A stretch of DNA of 64,000 nucleotides from Gilvimarinus sp. 2_MG-2023 (GTDB lineage Bacteria > Pseudomonadota > Gammaproteobacteria > Pseudomonadales > Cellvibrionaceae): NCBI RefSeq assembly GCF_030547685.1, contig NZ_JAUOQM010000038.1:1-64000 (forward strand), given 5' to 3'. The stretch's first letter is position 1, and each line of letters starts with the position of its first letter. Both the position numbers and the translations under genes were made by a program. This document shows positions 46,699 through 56,475 of the stretch, piece after piece. Below the pieces are notes generated by a model, which did not search any database, was not told the origin of the DNA, and saw nothing but the letters and a program-made list of their open reading frames with translations.

Positions 46699-48249
46699 TT
46701 AATGTGTGACCTCAAAGTCATAAAACGATACGCGTGCCAATTGACCTGGCTCGCCACCGTTGTTCTGGTTGTAGGAGCCGGCTTTAAAGTAAAACCAATC
46801 AGAGTCGTACTCGCCCGACCAGGTAACGGTTCTGGACACCCAGCTGCCGTCTTCTTTAGTGACGGTAACAGTCATATCACGGCCTTCCACATCGACCTCG
46901 TAAGACCATTTCTCACCAAGCTCGATGCCATTCACAGGTTCGTCGGCCGATACGTCTGAACCGTATATAGTGAAGCTGGAATCGCCAAACATCGGATAGA
47001 AGATTTCTTTGCTGCTATCTTCATAAGCGAAATAGACAAAACCATTAGTATGCCCCGGCAATAAGCGGTAGTAAATTTTAAATGGCTCGTCCTCCGACGC
47101 GTGAATTTGGCCGACGATAACCCGGCCCACCATATACTCACTGCCCGCGTCCGTGCTGGTAGACACCTGATCAACCGACACCGTCGCCTTCATATTGCCA
47201 TCCACACCACCTGCCTCGGCTTGATCTCCCGCTGATGCAGTGGAGATTACCCAGTTGTTACCAAGCTCTTTGGTACCGGCCGAGCTATCGAGCATTTCTC
47301 GCAATTCGGTGCGCGAGTATTTAGTGCTTGAACTGGTGGTTTCACCCTCGTTCGGGCACTGAAATACCATGGCGCCCGTTTCTGGATCGGTAAAAAACTG
47401 ATCGGCGACCGCAACCGGTGGTTGAACCTCAGACGCATCAGGGTAGGTGATTTTCCACAGGCTTAAATCGTAGTTTTCATCCGGTTCGTTACTGGTGCTC
47501 AAACTGCGCCCAGCGTTAAAGGTAGCGCCCGTACCTGAGGTCAGCGGGCTATTACTTAACTCTAGCCTGGCACTGTCGGTGTCAAAATTATCTTCGTTGG
47601 CCGATATATCGGTATCACAGGGGCCGGGCACACCATCGGAGGTGTCTTCATCCCCGGTGAGCGGAATATCCAGTACCGCGATTTCAGTAATCGAGTTCCA
47701 ACTACTGTCCGAATTACCAAAACCCTCATAGCGCACATAGCGCGCCTCAGTCTCTGGTATAGAGAAATATATGGCGCCATAAGACGCTAGGTTTTCACGC
47801 TGCGTTGTCCAACTCTCGCCGTCCACACTGGTGTGCAAGCTAAAGCAAGTATTGCGCTCCGTAGGCTTAGAAAACTCAATCTGCAGGGTGTTAACGGTTT
47901 TCACTTCACCCAAATCTAGATCCAGATAAACCGTACCCTCATCGCTGTCACCCGACCAGCGCGAATCATTGCTGCTGTCGCCATCAAGTACATTCGTCGC
48001 AGGGTTTTCCGCCTGTTCATGGGTGGCAGATACGCTACTAATCGGATGAACCGTTGTCGTCTCACTCGGCGCAGGGTCAGGATCTGGGGTTGGGTCTGGA
48101 GTAGGATCTGGAGTAGGGTCCGGATCTGGATCCGGCGCTGGCGTCGGGATTGGGTCCGAGGTAGTGTCTGAATCACCACCCCCGCCACAGGCAACCAAAG
48201 TCGTCGCGCACATTGCGAGAAGAATTATGCTTAGCTGTTTAATTTTCAT
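46699..48249 (-). CDS. Lipoprotein PL7 alginate lyase with CBM32-like module
   Basis: Start at 48249 (516 residues), with GGAG upstream. Lipobox LVAC (Cys20) is followed by a Pro-Asp repeat spacer, a CBM32-like module (about 65-195, SSVSATHEQAENPATNVLDG, RYVRYEGFGNSDSSWNSITE), and a PL7 domain (about 260-516) with SRTELREM, VIVGQIHA and DWFYFKAGSYNQ. The lipid anchor and long spacer point to a surface-bound enzyme acting on alginate near the cell. It is a third PL7 in the window and the only lipoprotein among them. Confidence 0.9.
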   Translation of the reverse strand: MKIKQLSIILLAMCATTLVACGGGGDSDTTSDPIPTPAPDPDPDPTPDPTPDPTPDPDPAPSETTTVHPISSVSATHEQAENPATNVLDGDSSNDSRWSGDSDEGTVYLDLDLGEVKTVNTLQIEFSKPTERNTCFSLHTSVDGESWTTQRENLASYGAIYFSIPETEARYVRYEGFGNSDSSWNSITEIAVLDIPLTGDEDTSDGVPGPCDTDISANEDNFDTDSARLELSNSPLTSGTGATFNAGRSLSTSNEPDENYDLSLWKITYPDASEVQPPVAVADQFFTDPETGAMVFQCPNEGETTSSSTKYSRTELREMLDSSAGTKELGNNWVISTASAGDQAEAGGVDGNMKATVSVDQVSTSTDAGSEYMVGRVIVGQIHASEDEPFKIYYRLLPGHTNGFVYFAYEDSSKEIFYPMFGDSSFTIYGSDVSADEPVNGIELGEKWSYEVDVEGRDMTVTVTKEDGSWVSRTVTWSGEYDSDWFYFKAGSYNQNNGGEPGQLARVSFYDFEVTH

Positions 48250-49329
48250 GATGGAATACTCCATTTTGATTATATTTATCTTATTATTGTAATTGTTTAC
48301 GATGGGAGTTGGTAGGGTACGACAAGTACAGGGGTAAGAGCAAAGATATATCTCTCAAGCTAAAATATTCGACACAGTCGGCCGGCCAGCACTAACGGGG
48401 ATTAACAATCGCATAATCAGCACCGATTATTTATTCAATATCGACTCAAAATTTTGAAAATCAATCAAGTTAGAAATAACGAATATTCCTTTAGCTGACA
48501 TGTAATTCAAATCTATGAACATCCTGATTGCTCACACTTCAAACCTACCCCTTCACGAACCAATATTAAATACTATGTGTCGCCCCCAAATAAATGCAGC
48601 AATAAACGTAAACACCTTAAACAATGCGTTAATATAAGCTTGATTTTTACCAAGGGTTCTAGTTAGGAGCATTATAGGATTTCATGCGAGGATAATCAGC
48701 GTATTATTTTTTAGCTTATCCCTTCTAAATTATAGTGAGATACCTAAACAGAGAGGGTCTTGATATTTAGACAATAATCTTATCTCTGAAAACTCCCGCA
48801 CCTCACTTTTTAGTGAATATTTTTATATAAATCTATATTGGCAGACTGATTTATTCGAAATTTTTGGCATTCTAGAATAAAGTTACCAACTCGAATAGAA
48901 ATACTTTCAAAATTTTTTCTGTGCGAACCATTGCTTAATACTCATAACACCCTAATCTACTGCTATTTTAAGGGCGCCACACTGAGCAATATTGTAACGT
49001 ATGTCTTTATATTATGGCACTTGAAAAAACTAACCATGACCTTGCTTGATCTTTTATTATTGAGTATTTTTTTAAAATTTCTTTTTTCATAATCATGAGC
49101 TTTATCTGCCGTCGGCATCTTACCTCTTAAGTTTTTTCTTTAATATTGTGTGCAATAATATAAGAGCGAACAATTACTCCCATTCCAACTTTACTTTTCA
49201 ACGTATCTATTAAGATTTATCATCTATCCATATTATTCCTTTTCACTTAACAAGTGTATATCACGCATGGGCGTAATCATTTCTTGAAAAATAATTTCGA
49301 ACGCCCCGCAAGAGATTTAATGAATTAAG
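48250..49329. other. AT-rich intergenic region, nothing recognised
   Basis: No credible gene, RNA or repeat seen on either strand. Confidence 0.45.
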
Positions 49330-49690
49330 GTTTAAGCCGATTTTGGTCTTAGGGGAGGGAAAATAAAGCGAGCACGCTTTCGGGTGAATGCGTGCGCTGT
49401 GTGCAGAGGCGACACAATATACTTATATAAAAATCTTCACCTGCTACGAAGTGCCGCTTTTTGCCCCATTTACCTCTAGGCCGAATGGAAATCGATTTTA
49501 GGGGGTAAGCAAACAGGACGTTTGCGCAAGTATCGCCATCGCATGAACGAGCTTGTCGATACGGCCCGTTAAAATCGATTGGAATGAGGGAACCCAAAGG
49601 GCCAGATGTTGGGGCGCGGCATTTGGGTACTTTTGGCCAAGACCGAAAGTACCTTGCAACGCCCGGCGACCCGGGCAAGTTGAATCAAAG
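49330..49690. repeat. GC-richer intergenic element with an inverted repeat
   Basis: AATCGATTTTA (49490-49500) and TAAAATCGATT (49570-49580) form an 11-bp inverted pair around about 69 bases. The following segment (GGGAACCCAAAGGGCCAGA, CATTTGGGTACTTTTGGCC) is typical of repeated intergenic elements in gammaproteobacteria that create spurious open frames. The base composition differs sharply from the preceding AT-rich DNA. Confidence 0.5.
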
Positions 49691-50638
49691 CTGCGGCAAA
49701 AAATTAAACGTATACTGCTTACTCGTCACCACAACATCCTCCCTCGCCGGGAAGCTAATCAACTTAACCCGCGCCAACACCTTGGCCTCCAACTCGGGAT
49801 CGTTCAGCCCCGAGCTGACAATCACCACATCGGCCAAAGAGCCATCGGGGTTAATCACCAGTTTAAGCACAATTTTCCCCTGCAGCGCCGGATTAGAACG
49901 CAAGGCGCGACGGTAGTAGCGGTCCAGCGCACTGGCGTGCTGGCTCATCACTTGGCGAATTTCTTCATCGCTGCGCTCACCGGCCCGGCGCGCGGGTTCT
50001 GCCGTCTCGGTGCCGACGCCGCTATCGGCGCCAGCCAAGGGGCTTTCCACTTGGGTGGTTTCGCGCCCTGCGAGTGCGGTGTTGGCCGTGTCGGTGGAAA
50101 GCGCTGCGGTGTTAATGCCACCGCTGTCGGACTCGGCGCCACTGGTAATAAGATCGCGCTCGGTGACTTGCGCCTCGGCCGCACCGTGCGTTACTTCATT
50201 GCGGGTTAGCTCGGCGGTGTCGATTTCATTGCGCATATCCGCCAGGGCATCCTGAAACTGCAAAACGCCGGATACCTTAGCCACTTCGCGAGCCTTTTCC
50301 ACTTCTGTTGGCTCGGGCTCTGGCACAGGTTCGGGTTGTTCGACTGGCTCTGGCTCTTCTACGGGCTCGGGTTTTTCCGGTTCGGGCTCTGCTTGCTCGG
50401 GCTCGGGCAGTGGCGGCGGGGGGTCTATCTCTTCTTTTTCTAACAGAACACGGGCCAGTTGTGGCGGCAATTTTTGTTTTTCTTCGCGCTCAATCTCGGG
50501 CAGGGTAATCAACGACAGCACCAGAGCCAGCACCGAGCACAGCACAACCGCCACCAATACCAACTTGCCAAAGCGCGCGTCGTCGGTCGCACTGCGATCA
50601 AAGGGAGATTGCACGGATTGGTAATCGCCACCGGCCAT
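49685..50638 (-). CDS. TonB/AgmX-like energy transducer
   Basis: 317 residues: one membrane helix (about 26-48), a Pro/Glu-rich spanner (about 68-110), then a C-terminal AgmX/PglI-TonB-like domain (about 230-317, DRYYRRALRSNPALQGKIVL, INPDGSLADVVIVSSGLNDP). TonB-type proteins carry inner-membrane energy through the periplasm; AgmX-type versions occur in Agl/Glt gliding machines of myxobacteria and in related clusters of gammaproteobacteria. It is the last gene of the operon, one base after the preceding stop. The partner is probably the ExbB/ExbD set just upstream. Confidence 0.85.
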   Translation of the reverse strand: MAGGDYQSVQSPFDRSATDDARFGKLVLVAVVLCSVLALVLSLITLPEIEREEKQKLPPQLARVLLEKEEIDPPPPLPEPEQAEPEPEKPEPVEEPEPVEQPEPVPEPEPTEVEKAREVAKVSGVLQFQDALADMRNEIDTAELTRNEVTHGAAEAQVTERDLITSGAESDSGGINTAALSTDTANTALAGRETTQVESPLAGADSGVGTETAEPARRAGERSDEEIRQVMSQHASALDRYYRRALRSNPALQGKIVLKLVINPDGSLADVVIVSSGLNDPELEAKVLARVKLISFPAREDVVVTSKQYTFNFLPQL

Positions 50639-50639
50639 A

Positions 50640-51155
50640 TCAGTCAGTCGCCCCCGCTTGCTCGCGTTTGTCAGCCTGTTGATTAACGGCCAGGGAGATA
50701 TCGCGGTAACCGGCCTGGGCGCAGGTGTTCATCACCTGTTTAAGCAGGGTATAGGGAATGTCTTTATCGCCCATTATGGTGATAGGCAGGCCGCTCGCCT
50801 CTTGCTCCGCGGTTAGGGTGCGGCGCTCGGCGCGGTAGCTAAGCTCTTTTAGCAGGGGTTCAATTTCATTGGCCTCGCTAATATCAGCCAGCTCAACCAC
50901 CGGCCGCCCGCTAACCAAAATACGGCTATCGTTGACCATTACTATCAGGGTGGTATCGGGCACGTTGTTGGCAATGGAGGCTGGCAACTCAATGGATTTG
51001 TCGTTGCTCAACACTTCCACATCGGATGAGTTGACCAACAAAAAGAACACCAAAATGGTGAAGATATCCATCAACGAGACCAAATTAAGTTTGGGCACAT
51101 TTTTATTGCGACGATGGTGCTTGGCCATACGCTTGGCGCGCAGTGATTGCTTCAC
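50640..51155 (-). CDS. ExbD/TolR-like protein with the proton-path Asp
   Basis: 171 residues: basic N-terminus, one membrane helix (about 24-43) reading LNLVSLMDIFTILVFFLLV with the conserved Asp at residue 30, and a periplasmic domain with LPITIMGDKDIPYTLLKQVM. The Asp is essential for proton coupling in ExbD, TolR and MotB. It should form a stator complex with the ExbB-like protein. Start overlaps the upstream gene (ATGA). Confidence 0.9.
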   Translation of the reverse strand: MKQSLRAKRMAKHHRRNKNVPKLNLVSLMDIFTILVFFLLVNSSDVEVLSNDKSIELPASIANNVPDTTLIVMVNDSRILVSGRPVVELADISEANEIEPLLKELSYRAERRTLTAEQEASGLPITIMGDKDIPYTLLKQVMNTCAQAGYRDISLAVNQQADKREQAGATD

Positions 51156-51739
51156 GGGGCACCTCCGGCGCTGTTGCTGGCCGCTGTACAGATGCTTTGA
51201 TCGGCATCTTTAAGTGGGTCCGACTTTGGCGCATCTCCGAGGGAGATTTGCGGAAACAGCGCGGCGTCTACCACGCTGGCGGCTACCACCGCTTTAAATG
51301 AGCGCACGGCGTCCATGGTGCTGACGATGGTTTGGTAGTCGGTATCCGGTTCGGCCAGCAACACTATGTCGTTTTTCTCCAGCCCGTAAGAGTCTTCCAA
51401 ACGGATTTTAATTTGCTGGAGGGCATAGGTAAGCTCGGTAAAATTGTGCTCGCCGGCCTGCTCGCCCTCGGCGTGGGGGCATATAGAATAGGCGCGATTG
51501 CCCGCCGGGTGATTAATGCCCAGGTATTCGGGGTAAATCACCACTTCCAGAAAGTCCATATCCTCGGCTTCGCTCTCGCCACCGCCCGCTGCGCTGTCGG
51601 GCAGGTTGAGTTCAAGCACGGTGATGCGCGAGAACACCATGCTCAACAGCAACACCGGAACCAGAACAATCATCAGGTTCATAAAGGAGGTGATGTTGAG
51701 CTCGGCCTCTTCGTTGTGCCGACGTCGTCTAAACCGCAT
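51152..51739 (-). CDS. ExbD/TolR-like paralogue lacking the Asp
   Basis: 195 residues: membrane helix (about 15-37) reading LNITSFMNLMIVLVPVLLLS, with Asn21 where ExbD/TolR proteins have the functional Asp (codon AAC). The periplasmic part is larger and includes CPHAEGEQ and IVLLAEPDTDYQTIVSTMDA. Such a protein could be a structural, non-conducting partner in a heteromeric stator. It follows the ExbB-like gene by 13 bases and overlaps the next ExbD-like gene by 4. Confidence 0.88.
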   Translation of the reverse strand: MRFRRRRHNEEAELNITSFMNLMIVLVPVLLLSMVFSRITVLELNLPDSAAGGGESEAEDMDFLEVVIYPEYLGINHPAGNRAYSICPHAEGEQAGEHNFTELTYALQQIKIRLEDSYGLEKNDIVLLAEPDTDYQTIVSTMDAVRSFKAVVAASVVDAALFPQISLGDAPKSDPLKDADQSICTAASNSAGGAP

Positions 51740-51752
51740 TGAAAGCTCCGGC

Positions 51753-52412
51753 TTACGCGCTGGCTTTAGCGGTAGGTTTGGCGCTGGAGGCGGTCAGCAA
51801 ATTCAGACATTTGACCCCGGTCATTTCCAGCGAGTCTACCAGCTCCGTGGTTTTGGTTTGCAGCATGGCGTGGAACAGAAGCAGTGGAATAGCGGAAATC
51901 AAACCGAAGGCGGTGGTGTTCATAGCCACCGAAATACTGCTGGATAGCAGCGATGCTTTTTCCGCCGGGTCGGCCTCAGCCACGGCGGTAAAGGCGGCGA
52001 TTAGGCCAATAATGGTGCCCAAAAGCCCCAAAAGTGTTGCTATATTAGCCAAAGTGGCTAGATATGGAGTGCGCTTTTCCAACCGCGGCATGGCTTCTAG
52101 TACACCCTCTTCCATGGCCAGTTCAATATCATCGCGACCGCCCGCTTGCCCCATACGCTGCACACCGGCGGCAACAATACGGGCGATGGGCGCCTCACTT
52201 GAGCGGCCCATATTGACTACGCCCTGATAGTCGCGCTTTTTCAGAAGCGGCATCACGCGGTTAAACGCCTGAGCATTGGCGCGCTTAGCGCTAGCCAGTA
52301 CCAAATAGCGCTCGATGGCGATGACCAAACCAATGACCAGTACCAGCGCAATCGGGTACATAAAAGGCCCACCATGTTGGAAAAATCGCACGATCGTCGT
52401 CAAAAAATCCAT
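51753..52412 (-). CDS. ExbB/TolQ/MotA-type proton channel protein
   Basis: 219 residues with three membrane helices: FMYPIALVLVIGLVIAIERY (about 18-37), TPYLATLANIATLLGLLGTI (about 115-134) and SVAMNTTAFGLISAIPLLLF (about 160-180), with the GLLGTIIG and NTTAFGL signatures of the ExbB family. A cytosolic loop (about 40-110) lies between helices 1 and 2. It should use the proton gradient with the two ExbD-like proteins to drive the AgmX-like protein. Confidence 0.92.
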   Translation of the reverse strand: MDFLTTIVRFFQHGGPFMYPIALVLVIGLVIAIERYLVLASAKRANAQAFNRVMPLLKKRDYQGVVNMGRSSEAPIARIVAAGVQRMGQAGGRDDIELAMEEGVLEAMPRLEKRTPYLATLANIATLLGLLGTIIGLIAAFTAVAEADPAEKASLLSSSISVAMNTTAFGLISAIPLLLFHAMLQTKTTELVDSLEMTGVKCLNLLTASSAKPTAKASA

Positions 52413-52494
52413 AATTTGTCTACCTTAACTCTGGCCTTGTGGTAATGGGTGCGGGGCGGAGCCCAGTGTATTCGTCGTATCGACGCATTATGCC

Positions 52495-52803
52495 TCATTC
52501 ATCGGCGTTGGGTTGTGAACCGTCCGAGTTTTCTGGCGCCTCCAGCGGCTTTTGCCAGGCCAGCTCGCGTTTAAGCTCCGAGCGCTCCAGATGTTCGTAC
52601 ACCCGGGCCGATTGACTCTGCACCACATCGTACTTAAGCGTGGGGCTGTCGGGGGTTTGCCAGGGCACAATATACAGCACCTGCGGCTGCTCCTGATTAC
52701 CGGTAATGGTCGTTTCCAGTGCGTCTTCCTGCGCGTGCGCGATCAGCGACAGCCCTGCTAAAGACAGGGTCAAGAGGAGTGCACGGGCGATGCTAGATGT
52801 CAC
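52495..52803 (-). CDS. Small periplasmic protein of the ExbBD-TPR operon
   Basis: 102 residues with a signal peptide (ending AHA) and a charged mature region containing LYIVPWQTPDSP and a C-terminal Pro/Glu/Asn tail. Family not recognised by motif; small proteins at this position occur in related clusters. Start overlaps the TPR lipoprotein stop (ATGA), and it lies 82 bases before the ExbB-like gene. Likely a structural component or helper of the complex. Confidence 0.75.
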   Translation of the reverse strand: MTSSIARALLLTLSLAGLSLIAHAQEDALETTITGNQEQPQVLYIVPWQTPDSPTLKYDVVQSQSARVYEHLERSELKRELAWQKPLEAPENSDGSQPNADE

Positions 52804-53498
52804 AGTGGGCCTCCGGCGGCGATGCGGCGCTGTAAATCAATAATCCAACCCGCCAGTGTTGGGTCGGGCTGGCCTTGGGTCTGCTCGATAATATATTGCG
52901 CCGCCTGATAGTGCAGCAGCGCCCGCGGCCAGCGGCCAGTGTACAAGTCGTACAAAATACCGAGATTTTTATGGCTGGCCACCGAGTGTGGCCATACCGC
53001 CAGGGCGTCTTGGTAGAGCTGCTCGGCAGCGGCAAATTCGCCCTGGCGCCGCTGCAGGGCGGCCAGGTGATTGTAGGCATCGACATTGAGCGGGTTGGCC
53101 GCCAACGCCCGCTCAAAAGCGGCTTGGGCCTGCCCCGGCTCGTCCAGCTGAGTCCAGACAATACCCAAGTTCAGCCAGGGGGCGGTCAACTCCGGCGCCT
53201 GGGCCACAATCGCCTGCAGTATGGGCCTCGCCTGACTCCAGCGCTGTTTATCCATCGCCGTTAACGCGGCCTGAAAATCGCGGCTAATGGTTCGGCTTAC
53301 CGAGGGCGGCGCGCCTTGGCTGTAGGGGTTTTGGGTGACTGGCCCGGCGGGCAGCACCGCGTTAAAAGCCTCTGGCGACTGTTCGGCTGATGTGGATTCC
53401 GGCTCGGGCGCGGTGGCGCAACCGACCAATAAAAGGCTGATGGCAACGGCGGTTAGCCCGCGCCCGAATAACGACGTGCGGGTTTTAACGCAGTTCAC
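52800..53498 (-). CDS. TPR lipoprotein
   Basis: I choose the GTG at 53498 (232 residues) because it is directly followed by a lipoprotein signal (FGRGLTAVAISLLLVGC) and overlaps the upstream stop by 14 bases; the longer frame reads only out-of-frame sequence of the upstream gene. Four or so TPR units (about 90-215) show WLNLGIVWTQLDEPGQAQAA, AYNHLAALQRRQGEF and KNLGILYDLYTGRW. It probably scaffolds the complex at the outer membrane. Confidence 0.85.
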   Translation of the reverse strand: MNCVKTRTSLFGRGLTAVAISLLLVGCATAPEPESTSAEQSPEAFNAVLPAGPVTQNPYSQGAPPSVSRTISRDFQAALTAMDKQRWSQARPILQAIVAQAPELTAPWLNLGIVWTQLDEPGQAQAAFERALAANPLNVDAYNHLAALQRRQGEFAAAEQLYQDALAVWPHSVASHKNLGILYDLYTGRWPRALLHYQAAQYIIEQTQGQPDPTLAGWIIDLQRRIAAGGPL

Positions 53499-56475
53499 GC
53501 TGGGCCTCCACTGTACTTTCGTGTTTGCCGTAGCGGGCGGGCAGAATTTTGCCCAGCGACTCGATGCTGGCGGCCACCCAATCGTCGTAGAGTTGGTCGA
53601 AACTGCGCTGGGCGTTGGCCTCGTGCAACTCAATGGCTTTTTCTTCAAACGGATAGGCCTGTTCTTCCAGCAAAATATCGTATTGCTCAAGCTCCAGAGC
53701 GTTGAGTTCTTTGGGCCGCTCGGAGGCCATTAAATCCCGCGCCAGCAGAGTGTAAATTTCACCGATATAAAAATTGGCCCGGGTGGTGAATTGGGCCACA
53801 TTAAAGTCCAACACCTGGCGCTGAGCCGCGAGGGCGTCGTCCAGCGCGGCGCGTTTGCGCGTCAAGCTGGATTTAATGGGCAGTGTCAGGGCAATAGAGC
53901 GAAAACGCTGGTATGGCCCCTGGGCTAAGGTGGTGGCTGCCTGCGCGCCTAAATAGCGGCTGCGCTCGGTGGGGTTTTGTTGGCCACTGGTAATCAGTCG
54001 GTTGAGCCAGAAATTGCGGCTGAGTTCATCCCCCGCTTGTTCGTACATTTGCGTCAAGCGCTGTTCGACTTCCAGCCGGTCGTTAAAAGGCTCGGGGTAA
54101 GCGTGGGCGTAGTCGCGATAGTGGTTGCGCGCCTGCTCCCAGTTGCCCGCTTTGTCGTAGTATTCGGCGGCGGTAAGCAGTGACTGGCGCGCCCGTTCGG
54201 GGTTATCGGCGCTGGCAAGCGCTTGCTGGCTGAGCAGGGCGGCGGCTTTTTCCCAAGCCTGCAAGGCCTCGTAAATCACAATCAGCTTGGCGGGAATATT
54301 GGTCGCCAGTGTGTGGTTGGGGTAAAGGTTGGCAAAGCGCGATAGCAGCGATTCGGCCAGCGGCCAGTCGCCCGCCATTTGCGCGGCGTGGCCGGCGTCA
54401 AATAGAGCGGTACTGGCAATATCAGTGTTGGGCAGTTCGCGCTCGATGCGCAGCAGCAAGGCAATGCCGGCATCGGTATTATCGGCGGCCAGGGCCTGTT
54501 GCGCCTGCTGGTAAAGACTGGCGGCGATGCGCTCGCGCAACTCGGCGGCCGAAGGCGAGCCCGGCTGGCTGCCCCACTCGGGGTGCAGCCGCAGCGCCTG
54601 CCAGTAAGCGGCTTCGGCCTCGGCGTAGAACGCTTGGTCAAACTCGGCGTGGCCGAGAGTCAGCCAGGCGCTGTAGAGCAGTGGCCCGGCTGGGACCGGC
54701 TGCCAGGTAATCACCTGACGCGCCACCTCGGCGGCGCGGGTTAAATCGCCCTGGAACATCAGCTCCGGTGCGGTGCTGGCCAGCACTTGCACGGCGCGCT
54801 CGTCATGGGGATATAACTCGGCAAATTTTAGCGCGTTGTCTATTTTGCGCTGCTGCCACTGCCACACTTCGCTCGTCACCGGCTCTTGGGCTTGGGGCAC
54901 CGAGGGGTCGGCCTCTGGGCCGGTGCTCGTTTGCGAAGCTTCTACCAGTTGTTGCGCCAACAAAATACTGCTGTAACCGGCATCGCTGCCGTAGGTAGGG
55001 TCGCGCCGGGTAAAGGCCACGGTTTCGTAGGCGGTCAGCGCTGAAAGTGTGCGCCCACTTTCGCTGTAGGCCTCGGCCATAAGGAAGTTCATCTCTCCGG
55101 CTCGGGAGTCGGCCGGGAAGGTGACAATAAATTGCTGATACAGGTCGGCCGCCTCAAGGTAGGCGCGGTTAACATCGGCCCGGCTCGGTGCCAGCTCGCC
55201 GCCCTCAGCCAGTCCGGCCTGCAAGCGCTGAGCTTCGGCGTGGTGGTGGCGCGCCAGTTCGTGCAAGTAAAGCTTCAGCTTAGCCAGCGCGTCGGTGCTC
55301 ATATTGCGCGGCTTTTTACTGCGTATCTCTTGCCTGGCCTGCAGGGCGCTTGTGGTTTGCGGCAGGCCCGCCCGCGCTTGCCAGTAGCTGCTGTAAACCC
55401 CGTACCGATCGACAAACGCGCGCTTGGCGGGCAGCACTAGTGAGGGGAAACCGCCGCGCTGGTAGGTCTCAATTTCCATAATCGAGAAATCCGGTGCCAG
55501 ATCTGCATCCGGGTTGTGATTGACGAAGCGAGCGTAGGTGTCGGCGCTGTCCAGATGGCGCTCTTGGGTCTCGTAGAGCTTACCCAACTCGCGGTAAAGC
55601 AAGTGCTGATAAGCTCGGGTGCCGATCGCCTGTTGCTGTTCGGCAATGCTCTGCGCGCCGTCGAGGTTGGCGTAGGTAAAGCTGAGCACCCGCAAGGTGT
55701 CGTCTATTAAATTGCGCTGATTGGCCCCCATCTTTCGCAAGGCTTTGCCTACCTGCCCCGGCAGTTGTACACCGACAAAGCCCTGATCGAGTAGCTGGGT
55801 AAAGTTGCCCATGGCGGCGTCGTACTGGCTGAGCTTGTAGGCAGACCAACCCTGCATATAGAGCGCGTTATCGGCAAAGCTGCTGGCCGGGCTGGCGGCT
55901 ACCTGACGATAAAGTTGCTGCGCCTGCTGGTAATCGCCCGCGGCGAAGGCGCGCTCGGCGCGGCGAAATTGCGCTTCGTGCAAATAGGCCGACTGCGGAA
56001 AGCGCGCGGCCAGCTCATCCAGCGCGGCGGCCGCCTCGGCATCGCGCCCCTCCAGTGCCAGAGCCTTGGCCAGTTTGTAGTAGAGCGCATCGGGCGCGGT
56101 GGCGACCGATGCCTGGGGGTCAGTGGCGTATGCCTCGACCAACTGCTGGTAGTGAGCGATTGGCTCGGCAAAAAACTGGGTCAAGCTGCGCGCCTCTTGC
56201 TGCGCTTGTTCGCTGCGGGCCATTTCCAGATCGGCCAGACGCACCTGTATTTGGTGGCGCACTTGAGGGTGCGTCGCCACACTCAGTGCCGAGCGGTACT
56301 GAGCCTCGATTTGAGCCAGGTCCTGCGCGCTGACCGCGAGGTCAGAGGGGGGCAGTTGCGCTTCAGGCAGGTCGGCTAGGGTATTTCCCACCTGATGTAA
56401 AGGCTGGTGACTACAGGCGCCCAGTGTAATAGCCGTTACTACGGCCAGCGGCAGGTGGCGGCGAAAGCGAATCAT
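53485..56475 (-). CDS. Large TPR lipoprotein
   Basis: 996 residues with lipobox LGAC (Cys21). TPR-like helical repeats cover nearly the whole length, for example AAALDELAARFPQSAYLHEA, YLEAADLYQQFIVTFP and YDKAGNWEQARNHYRDYAHA, with the YPxxxxA pattern typical of outer-membrane assembly TPR proteins. The C-terminal 150 residues are helical (KRAALDDALAAQRQVLDF). It resembles the large TPR proteins (AgmU/GltD- or GltE-like) of Agl/Glt clusters; which one is uncertain. Its ATG overlaps the stop of the upstream gene. Confidence 0.85.
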   Translation of the reverse strand: MIRFRRHLPLAVVTAITLGACSHQPLHQVGNTLADLPEAQLPPSDLAVSAQDLAQIEAQYRSALSVATHPQVRHQIQVRLADLEMARSEQAQQEARSLTQFFAEPIAHYQQLVEAYATDPQASVATAPDALYYKLAKALALEGRDAEAAAALDELAARFPQSAYLHEAQFRRAERAFAAGDYQQAQQLYRQVAASPASSFADNALYMQGWSAYKLSQYDAAMGNFTQLLDQGFVGVQLPGQVGKALRKMGANQRNLIDDTLRVLSFTYANLDGAQSIAEQQQAIGTRAYQHLLYRELGKLYETQERHLDSADTYARFVNHNPDADLAPDFSIMEIETYQRGGFPSLVLPAKRAFVDRYGVYSSYWQARAGLPQTTSALQARQEIRSKKPRNMSTDALAKLKLYLHELARHHHAEAQRLQAGLAEGGELAPSRADVNRAYLEAADLYQQFIVTFPADSRAGEMNFLMAEAYSESGRTLSALTAYETVAFTRRDPTYGSDAGYSSILLAQQLVEASQTSTGPEADPSVPQAQEPVTSEVWQWQQRKIDNALKFAELYPHDERAVQVLASTAPELMFQGDLTRAAEVARQVITWQPVPAGPLLYSAWLTLGHAEFDQAFYAEAEAAYWQALRLHPEWGSQPGSPSAAELRERIAASLYQQAQQALAADNTDAGIALLLRIERELPNTDIASTALFDAGHAAQMAGDWPLAESLLSRFANLYPNHTLATNIPAKLIVIYEALQAWEKAAALLSQQALASADNPERARQSLLTAAEYYDKAGNWEQARNHYRDYAHAYPEPFNDRLEVEQRLTQMYEQAGDELSRNFWLNRLITSGQQNPTERSRYLGAQAATTLAQGPYQRFRSIALTLPIKSSLTRKRAALDDALAAQRQVLDFNVAQFTTRANFYIGEIYTLLARDLMASERPKELNALELEQYDILLEEQAYPFEEKAIELHEANAQRSFDQLYDDWVAASIESLGKILPARYGKHESTVEAQRELR

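Noticed and set aside
49349-49678. 109-residue minus-strand frame over the intergenic element
   Set aside because: Such frames commonly arise from repeated intergenic elements; no signal, domain or ribosome-binding site.
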